A DNA stretch of 64,000 bases from Pedobacter sandarakinus. GTDB lineage: Bacteria > Bacteroidota > Bacteroidia > Sphingobacteriales > Sphingobacteriaceae. The stretch lies in assembly GCF_026240095.1 (NCBI RefSeq), contig NZ_JAPIVG010000003.1, positions 496,001 through 560,000 on the forward strand, given 5' to 3'. Shown here piece after piece: positions 17,348 through 25,320 of the stretch (positions are counted from its first letter, which is position 1; every line of letters begins with the position of its first letter). The notes under the pieces were generated by a model that was not told the DNA's origin, did no database searches, and worked only from the letters and a program-made list of their open reading frames with translations. The translations under genes were made by a program, and so were the position numbers.

Positions 17348-18611
17348 CAGACAACAGGCACCTGATTTTAAGCAGGTATCAACGATAAACTTTATCCAAC
17401 CTACTAAACGTGAACTTGATAATGGGGTTCCGGTTTACACCATTTATTCTGGTGAACAGGATTTGGTGAGGATCGAATTTATCTTTAGCAACGTTAATTG
17501 GGACTTAACTAAACCTTTGCAAGCTATAGCAGTTAGTGCCATGCTTAACAATGGAACAAGTAAACTTACATCAAGAGAAATTGCCGAGAAGATAGACTTC
17601 TATGGTGCATTTTTTCAAACCGAGTATGTTCAAGATCAATCTTCTGTAACACTTTACACGTTAAATAAACACCTAACAGCGGTGCTACCAGTGGTTAAAG
17701 ACGTCTTGTCTGATAGCCAGTTTCCGCAACAAGAGCTAGACATTTACGTACAGAACCAAAAACAAAAGCTTCAGGTTAACCTGCAAAAAAATGATATACT
17801 TGCCCGTAAAGCTTTCTCTAATGCCCTCTTCGGCGATACTGCTTACGGGGTAGATATTCAGGCAAGACATTATGACGAGCTTAATCGAGCTGATTTAGTT
17901 AATTATTTTAAAGCGGCTTATGCGCCAAACAATTGTACAATTGTTGTATCAGGCAAATTCGATGAGCCTGGTTTCAAGCAGTTGAACGACAACTTTGGAA
18001 AGGATTGGGAACACAGTAATTGCACTAAAAATAGTTTCACTTTCGATATTGGAACAAAGGAAATTGTTTTTAATGAGCGTGCCGATGCTTTGCAATCTGC
18101 CATCAGAATTGGCAAAATAGCCGTTAACCGTAAGCACGAAGACTTTCCAGGGCTACAGATCTTAAATACAGTTCTTGGCGGTTATTTCGGTTCTAGGTTA
18201 ATGAATAATATCCGCGAAGATAAAGGGTATACTTACGGTATTGGTTCAGGAATTTCCTCATTAGAAGACGCCGGTTACCTCTTTATTTCTACAGAAGTAG
18301 GAGCAGAGGTTTGCAGTGCAGCCTTAACTGAAATTTACAAAGAGGTTGAATTGTTAAAAAATGAGTTGGTTGGTGAAGAAGAGTTAGCACTGGTTAAAAA
18401 TTACATGCTGGGTGCAATGTTGGGAAGTTTAGAGAATGTGTTTTCACATGCCGACAAATTTAAAAATATTCATTTTTTTGGCCTCGGTTACGACTATTAT
18501 GATCGTTATATCGAGAAAGTTAAAAATATTAGTGCCGAGGAAATTTTGGCTTTGGCAAACAAATATTTAACTACCGAAAACTTTATTGAAGTAGTAGTAG
18601 GGAAGAAGTAG
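17340..18611 (+). CDS. M16 peptidase-like protein, non-catalytic partner
   Basis: 423 residues with the same two-lobed M16 fold. At the place of the zinc motif the protein reads LNNGTSKLTSREI, with no HxxEH, so it cannot bind catalytic zinc. It carries instead the R/Y substrate-binding motif YFGSRLMNNIREDKGYTYG in the C-terminal half. This complementary loss is the known division of labour in M16B heterodimers. The start overlaps the end of the catalytic subunit gene by 8 bases, favouring equal production. A weak hairpin follows the stop. Confidence 0.85.
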   Translation: MLNRQQAPDFKQVSTINFIQPTKRELDNGVPVYTIYSGEQDLVRIEFIFSNVNWDLTKPLQAIAVSAMLNNGTSKLTSREIAEKIDFYGAFFQTEYVQDQSSVTLYTLNKHLTAVLPVVKDVLSDSQFPQQELDIYVQNQKQKLQVNLQKNDILARKAFSNALFGDTAYGVDIQARHYDELNRADLVNYFKAAYAPNNCTIVVSGKFDEPGFKQLNDNFGKDWEHSNCTKNSFTFDIGTKEIVFNERADALQSAIRIGKIAVNRKHEDFPGLQILNTVLGGYFGSRLMNNIREDKGYTYGIGSGISSLEDAGYLFISTEVGAEVCSAALTEIYKEVELLKNELVGEEELALVKNYMLGAMLGSLENVFSHADKFKNIHFFGLGYDYYDRYIEKVKNISAEEILALANKYLTTENFIEVVVGKK

Positions 18612-18627
18612 TTAGTTATGAAGAGCC

Positions 18628-18660
18628 TATTGTGCGCAAACACTTATTTGTTGCACAATA
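18628..18660 (+). terminator. Hairpin after M16 operon
   Basis: TATTGTGC (18628-18635) pairs with GCACAATA (18653-18660). The downstream region is only moderately T-rich. It sits between the convergent M16 and ppnP units. Confidence 0.4.
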
Positions 18661-18682
18661 AGCTTTCTAGATAAGATTTTTA

Positions 18683-18964
18683 TTACCTGTATTGACACAA
18701 ATAGGCTACTTGCGCAGATGCTTTGACCTTGAATGTTGCATCAGCCGGAATTTCAAATGCTGTTCCAGCTTTAAAACTTTGCCACGCTGTTTCATCAGGG
18801 AGCAAAACAGTTAATTCCCCTTCGATAATTTTCATGATTTCGTGTTTTGCAGTATTGAATTGGTATTCGCCTGGATTTATCACGCCAATAGTAGAACTTC
18901 CATCGCTAGTTTCATAGCCAAGCGATTTAACATTTCCTTCAAAATAATGGTTTTCTGTAATCAT
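18683..18964 (-). CDS. ppnP: Pyrimidine/purine nucleoside phosphorylase PpnP (DUF1255)
   Basis: 93 residues, exactly the size of this one-domain cupin family. Starts MITENHYFEGNVKSLGY and contains GVINPGEYQFNTAKHEIM, EGELTVLLPD and GTAFEIPADATFKVK, all diagnostic of PpnP (YaiE). The enzyme splits many nucleosides with phosphate to base and ribose-1-phosphate. It is 15 bases downstream of the DUF3857 gene pair on the same strand and could be the last gene of that unit. Confidence 0.88.
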   Translation of the reverse strand: MITENHYFEGNVKSLGYETSDGSSTIGVINPGEYQFNTAKHEIMKIIEGELTVLLPDETAWQSFKAGTAFEIPADATFKVKASAQVAYLCQYR

Positions 18965-18979
18965 TCTGTATACCTTGCT

Positions 18980-20875
18980 CTATAAAGTTTTCGTTAATAT
19001 AGCTTTTTGTTTATCAGCCAGGTAAACTTTTTTGTAAAAATCTACAAAGTCATTATACTTCTCCGGGGGATAATTTTTACTGTTCATAACCTGCTTCCGG
19101 GTGTAGATGATGGTATTATCTTTGGTAGTAAATTTGGCAGTGTAAGTGCCAAATTCTGTAGTAACGGCAATATCCTTTGGTAAGAATTCAACGGCATATC
19201 CTTTCGGCAGAGTAATGGCCAGCTCATCTTCATCATCATAGCCAAATGGAACAGCAAAATTGGTCTTCCTGTTTTCTACTTTTAATGGAACATTTTCTCT
19301 CCTATTGATCTGATTTACTGTTAAAAACACTTTATCGCCAGACTTAGTAAAAAGCTGATTGGTTTTACAATTGATTTCTTCAGTAATAACAGGCAAAGCC
19401 TTATCAGCCTGTACGTACTTATAGTTGGTGAGTTCGGCAATAGGAACTGATGCATTTTCGATAATCCGCTTACGTTGGTCGATTGGTTCTAATAGTGTAA
19501 TCCCGAATTTTTCTTCAAATTGCGCATTGCCGTAAGTGGATTTTAAAGCCAATTCTGCAGTACCGTTTTCGGCCAGGTTAATGGTTGTTTTTCTGCGCTG
19601 ATAGTTGTCTTTAGGCATTAGCGCTGGCGTACTAATCACTTTTCCGCCTTGCTCTGTGATCATCAATACCTTCCGGTTAGCATTGCTGTAGCCAATAAAC
19701 CCCATCGGATCGTACTGACTGGTGCATTCTAAAAATGTAGTATCATTTTTAAGCGGCACACATAAAATCATGTGGTTTGCTTGGCCCATGCTGGCGTAAT
19801 CTGGGTTCAAACTGGGCATGCCATTTCCAATTACGATTAGATTTGCAGGAATGCCGGCTTCGTTAAGTAAGGCTTTCATGTAGTTCGAAAGCGCCTTGCA
19901 GTCGCCATAATTAACCTGGGCAACCTTTTCTGCCAAAATAGGTCTAAAGCCGCCTATTCCCAACTGAACACTCACATATCTGGTATTCTGTTGCAAATGG
20001 CTATATAAAATTTTAATCTTCTCCTGCGGCGTTTTTGCATCCTTAACAAGATTTTGCACTAGCACCTTGGTTGCTTCCGGAAGTTTATTGCCACCCTCAT
20101 TTAAGGCATACATCCAATTGCCAAATGATTTCCAATTGCTAAAATCACCTTTAGAACCATCGTATTCAAACTGGTTCGGCGACACCTTTACCCAACTAGA
20201 AACATTTTCCAGGCCTGTACTCAATGGTTCCGACACTACTGCAGGGGTATGCTCACTCTTCCAACTGTACTGGATTTTATCACCAACAAGGGTGGAATCC
20301 GTTTTAAGATTGGTGCTGGTTAAATATCGCAATTGATAACCTTTATTTTTCTGAATAGTGTAAGTCGATTTTTCTGTTGATACACCAAAGCTTTTCAAAT
20401 TTTCCCAGGAAGGGAAATATAATAACCCCTTAAAATCTTTGCTAAAACTATATTCAATGGTATAGGGGTATGCCAAGCTTACAAATTTTAACGACTTTAA
20501 CCTGTTATCCTCAAAGATTGAAAAATCAGAAATCATGCTAAAATCTTTAACATCAGCTGATTTATATTCTTTAACTTTTTTTCCGGAGGCATCGTAGAGT
20601 GTTGCTTTAATGTTGCTGATGCTCATGAACTTATCATACACTTCATTCATCTCTGCAAATTCATCTCCAGCTTTATTCAAAATGGTTATGGCAACTTTAT
20701 AATCATACTGGGCAGCGCTTGGGCTTTTTATATCTAAATATTGTGTCTCATTTCTAACAACGGCAATGGCATCTTTGGTTAATGTTGCGGGTATTTTAGC
20801 AACATCGTAAATGCCTTGCGAAAAAACTTGGGTAGCACTAGAGATCAGTAGAGATAGTGTTAATAGATGTTTCAT
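18980..20875 (-). CDS. DUF3857 plus transglutaminase-like secreted protein, catalytic residues present
   Basis: 631 residues with a signal peptide (MKHLLTLSLLISSATQVFSQ). DUF3857 covers about 30-240; the transglutaminase-like domain follows with NTRYVSVQLGIGGFRP, then C326 in YGDCKALSNYM, H368 in QANHMILCV and an acidic residue in the FLECTSQYDP strand, the expected Cys-His-Asp-type order. A DUF3858-like beta domain ends the protein. Exported to the periplasm or outer membrane; substrate is unknown. Its ATG overlaps the stop of the upstream partner (TAATG at 20873-20877), so translation is coupled. The partner has lost these catalytic residues. Confidence 0.82.
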   Translation of the reverse strand: MKHLLTLSLLISSATQVFSQGIYDVAKIPATLTKDAIAVVRNETQYLDIKSPSAAQYDYKVAITILNKAGDEFAEMNEVYDKFMSISNIKATLYDASGKKVKEYKSADVKDFSMISDFSIFEDNRLKSLKFVSLAYPYTIEYSFSKDFKGLLYFPSWENLKSFGVSTEKSTYTIQKNKGYQLRYLTSTNLKTDSTLVGDKIQYSWKSEHTPAVVSEPLSTGLENVSSWVKVSPNQFEYDGSKGDFSNWKSFGNWMYALNEGGNKLPEATKVLVQNLVKDAKTPQEKIKILYSHLQQNTRYVSVQLGIGGFRPILAEKVAQVNYGDCKALSNYMKALLNEAGIPANLIVIGNGMPSLNPDYASMGQANHMILCVPLKNDTTFLECTSQYDPMGFIGYSNANRKVLMITEQGGKVISTPALMPKDNYQRRKTTINLAENGTAELALKSTYGNAQFEEKFGITLLEPIDQRKRIIENASVPIAELTNYKYVQADKALPVITEEINCKTNQLFTKSGDKVFLTVNQINRRENVPLKVENRKTNFAVPFGYDDEDELAITLPKGYAVEFLPKDIAVTTEFGTYTAKFTTKDNTIIYTRKQVMNSKNYPPEKYNDFVDFYKKVYLADKQKAILTKTL

Positions 20876-22881
20876 TATGCTTTCTTTTTCAAAACGATTT
20901 GTTCGGCCTGTTTCTCAACAATTGCCTTAAATAATTCCTTCAAATCAAAATATTCTTCAGATGTGTAAATAGATTTATTGATGCTAATGCTACTTCTAAC
21001 CAAAATAGTCTTTCCTTCAACAACATAATTGATCATAAAACTTCCCTTGTCTTCAGGGAGTTTGTAAATGCCGCCCTTAGGCAATTTATCTACGTCATAA
21101 TCTTCAGGAAATATCAACGTAATTCGGTAAGTTTCTTTAAATGGAAAGGCAAAGTCCACAGGGAATTTTCTTTCCTCATGTTTGAATAAATTTTCTTTTG
21201 TTCGTTCATAAAGAAGAGGCGAGAAATAAATTAGATTTCCGGTTTCCTCCACATTATCGTCAATCTCCACATCCATTGATTCTGTTAATAGCTCATCTAA
21301 AGTGTCAAGATTTTGGATGGTGTAATTTTTAACTTCTAACCCAGGTTTATCTTTCTTAAAGTTTTTAATAAACTCGGTGTCATTATTTGTTTTTCTGTAA
21401 CGTGATCTTAATCCAAGTGCTGCATATCCTTTCGAATACATATTAATTAGTCCTTTGAGTTTATTTTCTTTATCGAGTGTCAAGGTGTAAGAAAATATTT
21501 TTTCATTTGGAGTAGCCGGTTCGGTCGAAATCCAGTTTCCAATCTGGCCTTTCATGTTAATCAGAAATCCTTTATGACTTAAACTTTGTTCATTGATCAT
21601 GCCTATCGGAAGATCTTTATCAGTGCCGTCGAGCAAATACATCTTGTTGCCCACTTTTGCTAGTAGGACCACATTATTAAAACCCGAAATTACGGGGAAT
21701 CCAGGGTGCTCGCCGTTTTTTCTTGTACTCAGCAAAACGGGGAATGCATCAATTTTGGCTTCTCTAAGCAAACTGAGCAAAGAAAGGTTGATATCTGCAG
21801 AAGAACCGGTTTTTTTCTCAAACACATTTTTTGGATTTGTTTGGGTGGTATAAAGCGCATTTTCTTCATTCCATTTCACGTTATGCTTTACATAATCAAA
21901 AACCTGATTAATAACTCTTAGTGAATCTTTTTCCCCTTTTAAGATTCCAGGTAGAACTGATTTGGCATAGGCATTTCGGTACACGAAAGCCCCAAAGTTC
22001 TCGTCCGCATCAAGGTTTGCTATAATCTGACCCCAAGACCCGTTATAATCTCTATATACGTCATTAGGAAAGTTTGTTGCCCTTAATTCAAACGATATCT
22101 TTGGAATGTAATCATCCATTGTAGTGATCATGGGTTCCTCTTTTAAGGCCGGAACATTTTCGGCAATGTACTGGTCATAATTGGCCGTAGACGAAATACC
22201 ACTGATGTATGTCGCATTAACCGATTCGTGAATGGGACGGTGAATGGGATAATATCCACTTGTATTATGCTTGTAATTAAAATATTCTGGAATCTTTACA
22301 TTATATTCCGACCATAAAGTTGGAATGTTAGACTGGAACTGCCAGCCGCGAAGGGTAAAAATAAAGTCTGATTTAATTTTGTATTTAAACTCAATAATAG
22401 AACCTTCTTTTACGTTGGGTAAGGCAAATTTTTTGATGACGTAATTCTTATTAAACTCCTCAGTGAACTTTGCATCTTTATTTAGCTTACTAACTGCAAT
22501 TTTGCCATCAACCAGATTGTAGGTTGCTGCGTCCATGTAATTAAGATCCTCCTTGGCCTGGTTACTTTGCTTAAATAAATTAACCTTAAAGTTGGCCAGA
22601 TCATAACCACTTTTTGTTAAAATTTTATAGCGAAGATGTCTTTCGAAAACATATACGAAGCTGCCAGTAGATGCATTAATTTCAAAGTAGCAATTGCCAA
22701 CATCAAACAGTTTTATGGCTGCCGATGCTGAGTCTGGTCCAGAAGCTTTAGTTTCAAACTCGGTATTGTCTACCTTGCCAAATTTAAATTCTTTTTTTAC
22801 TGTTTTCTTGGTTTGTGCATAGCTACTGCTTAACCCAGCGCATAGCAATAGGAACAGGAGTTTGAGAGCGATTTTTTGCAT
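20875..22881 (-). CDS. DUF3857 plus transglutaminase-like secreted protein, catalytic residues lost
   Basis: 668 residues, signal peptide MQKIALKLLFLLLCAGLSSS then YAQ. Same three-part layout as the next gene. In the transglutaminase-like part the nucleophile position reads KKTGSSADINLSLL (S361 where Cys is expected) and the histidine strand reads GFNNVVLLAK (N403), while the aspartate strand YLLDGTDKD (D418) is kept. The protein is therefore probably non-enzymatic and may act as a partner of the downstream homologue, to which it is coupled by a one-base overlap. First gene of the unit; a 300-base gap separates it from divergent guaB. Confidence 0.8.
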   Translation of the reverse strand: MQKIALKLLFLLLCAGLSSSYAQTKKTVKKEFKFGKVDNTEFETKASGPDSASAAIKLFDVGNCYFEINASTGSFVYVFERHLRYKILTKSGYDLANFKVNLFKQSNQAKEDLNYMDAATYNLVDGKIAVSKLNKDAKFTEEFNKNYVIKKFALPNVKEGSIIEFKYKIKSDFIFTLRGWQFQSNIPTLWSEYNVKIPEYFNYKHNTSGYYPIHRPIHESVNATYISGISSTANYDQYIAENVPALKEEPMITTMDDYIPKISFELRATNFPNDVYRDYNGSWGQIIANLDADENFGAFVYRNAYAKSVLPGILKGEKDSLRVINQVFDYVKHNVKWNEENALYTTQTNPKNVFEKKTGSSADINLSLLSLLREAKIDAFPVLLSTRKNGEHPGFPVISGFNNVVLLAKVGNKMYLLDGTDKDLPIGMINEQSLSHKGFLINMKGQIGNWISTEPATPNEKIFSYTLTLDKENKLKGLINMYSKGYAALGLRSRYRKTNNDTEFIKNFKKDKPGLEVKNYTIQNLDTLDELLTESMDVEIDDNVEETGNLIYFSPLLYERTKENLFKHEERKFPVDFAFPFKETYRITLIFPEDYDVDKLPKGGIYKLPEDKGSFMINYVVEGKTILVRSSISINKSIYTSEEYFDLKELFKAIVEKQAEQIVLKKKA

Positions 22882-23149
22882 CGATAAATTATGTTTGGTT
22901 ATAGCACAATGATAGAAATATTTTTTTAATTATGCAGTTTAAACATACAATCTAAATCTCTCTTATGAGCTGTTTTGATGTATGTTTCATTGTCTGCGCA
23001 AAACCTAAATTACTAGGTCTTAAAAGAATCAATAGCCTATCAGGTGGAAAAACTATAGAATTTGAGCGCATGTGGCCAAATGTGATTTGTCAGTTAAGCT
23101 CAATATTTGTTCGAAATAGCTCGGTAACTTTTATTTTCCTTGTTTTTTT

Positions 23150-23157
23150 GTATCTTT
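23150..23157 (+). promoter_or_regulatory. Bacteroidota −7 box for guaB
   Basis: TATCTTTG, 33 bases before the guaB ATG. A TTT at 23128-23130 is the best −33 candidate (19-base gap). The frame upstream of 23191 crosses this box, which fixes the guaB start. Confidence 0.55.
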
Positions 23158-23190
23158 GCCTGGCAAATAATAAATCGTAATTTATTTGCT

Positions 23191-24660
23191 ATGCAACTCG
23201 ACTCCACAAAATTTATTGCTACAGGTTTAACATATGATGATGTACTTCTGGTACCTGCATATTCAGAAATTCTGCCGCGTGATGTAAAAACTGCCACTTA
23301 TTTAACCAAAAAAATAAAACTTAACGTGCCCCTAATTTCTGCTGCCATGGATACGGTAACAGAGGCTGCGTTAGCAATTGCCATTGCACAAAATGGTGGT
23401 ATTGGAATGTTACATAAAAACATGACGATCGACAGGCAGGCTGAGGAGGTTCGGAAAGTTAAGCGTTCTGAAAGTGGCATGATTCAAGATCCGGTAACGT
23501 TATTGGAAACTGCGGTTGTAGCTGATGCCTTCAAGATTATGAAGGAACATAAAATTGGCGGTATTCCAGTGGTAAGCAGCGATAATATGTTAGTCGGCAT
23601 TATCACTAACCGCGATTTACGTTTTCAAAAGGACATGGCCAGGCCAATTGCAGAGGTAATGACCAAAGACAACTTAATTACAGCGCCGGAAGGAACCAAT
23701 TTGATTCAGGCAGAGGAAATTTTGCAAAACCATAAAATTGAAAAATTACCTGTTGTAAGTAAGGATGGCTATTTAAGCGGGCTCATTACTTTTAAAGATA
23801 TTTCTAAAGTTAAAAACTACCCTGTTGCCTGTAAAGATGAACGCGGTCGCTTACGTGTGGGTGCAGCGGTAGGCGTTACTGCCGATACCCTTTTACGTGT
23901 TGATGCACTTGTGAACGCCGGGGTAGATGTTATTACCATTGATACCGCTCATGGACATTCTAAGGGAGTGGTAGATAAATTAAAAGAAGTAAAAGCAAAA
24001 TATCCTGATCTGCAGGTTATTGTGGGTAACATCGCTACTGGTGCTGCAGCAAAATTTCTAGCTGATGCTGGTGCAGATGCCGTAAAAGTGGGGATCGGAC
24101 CAGGTTCTATTTGTACCACGAGAATTATTGCAGGTGTAGGTGTGCCGCAATTGTATGCAGTTTATGAGTGTGCAAAAGCATTGAAAGGAACTGGCGTACC
24201 AGTTATTGCCGATGGTGGTATTAAGCATACTGGCGATATAGCTAAAGCCATTGCTTCAGGTGCAAGTACCGTGATGGCAGGTTCGTTATTTGCCGGAGTA
24301 GAGGAGTCGCCAGGTGAAACTATTATATATGAAGGGCGTAAATTCAAATCTTACCGCGGTATGGGATCAATAGAGGCAATGGAGCAGGGTTCGAAAGACC
24401 GTTATTTTCAGGATGTTGAAGATGACATCAAGAAACTCGTGCCGGAGGGAATTGTTGGTCGCGTACCATATAAGGGTACCCTGGCAGAAGTAATGTACCA
24501 ATACATTGGGGGGTTACGTGCAAGTATGGGGTATTGCGGTGCAGCTAGTATTGAAGCACTACAAGAAGCGCAATTCGTTCAAATTACTGCAGCGGGTATG
24601 CGTGAGAGTCATCCACATGATATTACCATTACCAAAGAGGCACCTAATTATACGAGATAA
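23191..24660 (+). CDS. guaB: IMP dehydrogenase
   Basis: 489 residues, standard length. [20 protein letters not shown], then [11 protein letters not shown], a two-CBS insertion (about 96-210), the active-site loop GPGSICTTR with C308, DGGIKHTGD, and the flap YRGMGS with the C-terminal MRESHPHDI. Oxidises IMP to XMP with NAD+, the committed step to GMP. The CBS module is where ATP/GTP-type allosteric control acts in other bacteria. Flanked by its own promoter and a strong terminator, so monocistronic. Confidence 0.96.
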   Translation: MQLDSTKFIATGLTYDDVLLVPAYSEILPRDVKTATYLTKKIKLNVPLISAAMDTVTEAALAIAIAQNGGIGMLHKNMTIDRQAEEVRKVKRSESGMIQDPVTLLETAVVADAFKIMKEHKIGGIPVVSSDNMLVGIITNRDLRFQKDMARPIAEVMTKDNLITAPEGTNLIQAEEILQNHKIEKLPVVSKDGYLSGLITFKDISKVKNYPVACKDERGRLRVGAAVGVTADTLLRVDALVNAGVDVITIDTAHGHSKGVVDKLKEVKAKYPDLQVIVGNIATGAAAKFLADAGADAVKVGIGPGSICTTRIIAGVGVPQLYAVYECAKALKGTGVPVIADGGIKHTGDIAKAIASGASTVMAGSLFAGVEESPGETIIYEGRKFKSYRGMGSIEAMEQGSKDRYFQDVEDDIKKLVPEGIVGRVPYKGTLAEVMYQYIGGLRASMGYCGAASIEALQEAQFVQITAAGMRESHPHDITITKEAPNYTR

Positions 24661-24676
24661 TCTTATTTAAGTCAAT

Positions 24677-24714
24677 AAAAAAGCGAGGCGGTTAAATTAC
24701 TGCCTCGCTTTTTT
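24677..24714 (+). terminator. Intrinsic terminator of guaB
   Basis: AAAAAAGCGAGGC (24677-24689) pairs with GCCTCGCTTTTTT (24702-24714), 12-base loop, then more T. It also serves the convergent small gene. Confidence 0.9.
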
Positions 24715-24719
24715 TACGC

Positions 24720-25046
24720 CTATCTAATTGAAATTTTTCTGGCAGAAAACAAGGTTAAAAGTACACCGAATCCTAGAAAAAAATAACTGGCATCTAGTGG
24801 GCATTCTAAGGTTGTGGAAACAAGGATACCCGAACCTACACCAGAAATGTTACATGTTCCACCTGTTTGGGGGTAAGAGCATCCAGCAGGAGCCGGATCA
24901 AGTGATGGATTTTTTGCCCAATTTGAACTGCCTCCGTTTTGGTTAGTATAGACCCTGCCAGTAGTGTTATCACGGCATCCAACCTGCCCGTAACTAAGAA
25001 GATTAAACGCACATAGTGTAAAACAAAAAAGAAAAAATTTCCCCAT
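24720..25046 (-). CDS. Small secreted protein with a C-terminal sorting-like tail
   Basis: 108 residues from the ATG at 25046 (MGKFFLFCFTLCAFNLLSYG signal peptide, then QVGCRD). The mature part is Cys- and Gly-rich (NQNGGSSNWAKNPS, GTCNISG). It ends with CPLDASYFFLGFGVLLTLFS followed by ARKISIR: a short Cys-Pro-Leu-Asp motif, one membrane span and a basic tail. This three-part ending is the layout of bacterial C-terminal protein-sorting signals (compare CPID-type tails in Bacteroidota). No exosortase-like gene is in the window. An ATG at 25091 gives 15 more residues but a less convincing signal peptide. Confidence 0.6.
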   Translation of the reverse strand: MGKFFLFCFTLCAFNLLSYGQVGCRDNTTGRVYTNQNGGSSNWAKNPSLDPAPAGCSYPQTGGTCNISGVGSGILVSTTLECPLDASYFFLGFGVLLTLFSARKISIR

Positions 25047-25138
25047 AATAATAGCATAAGATAATGTTGCTTTTATCCAAGGATGTGTCAAGGGGATTGA
25101 TCCCTCAAATATAACTCATTATTTTCTGCAAAATAAAA

Positions 25139-25168
25139 TTTGGTAATAGTGTTATTTTAATATATTTG
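25139..25168 (+). promoter_or_regulatory. Bacteroidota promoter of TonB-dependent receptor gene
   Basis: TTTG (25139-25142), 18 bases, then TATATTTG (25161-25168), close to the TTTG/TAnnTTTG consensus. The mRNA leader would be about 145 bases before the ATG at 25321; I see no known riboswitch in it. Confidence 0.6.
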
Positions 25169-25320
25169 CCTACTAAATCTATAGACATTATATATATTAT
25201 GAAATATCTTAAAAATTTATTTAAACCGAATCGATGTTAACGCTTATATCCACGAACAACTATGCGCACAATTATCTACCAAATCAAGTTTTCAAAACCA
25301 TTTATATTATCAACATTACC

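Noticed and set aside
22965..23180. 71-codon plus-strand gene before guaB
   Set aside because: Overlaps the guaB promoter and has no recognisable features.
25169..25320. Riboswitch in the TonB-receptor leader
   Set aside because: The ~150-base leader is AT-rich with no conserved core of cobalamin, TPP or other known class visible.
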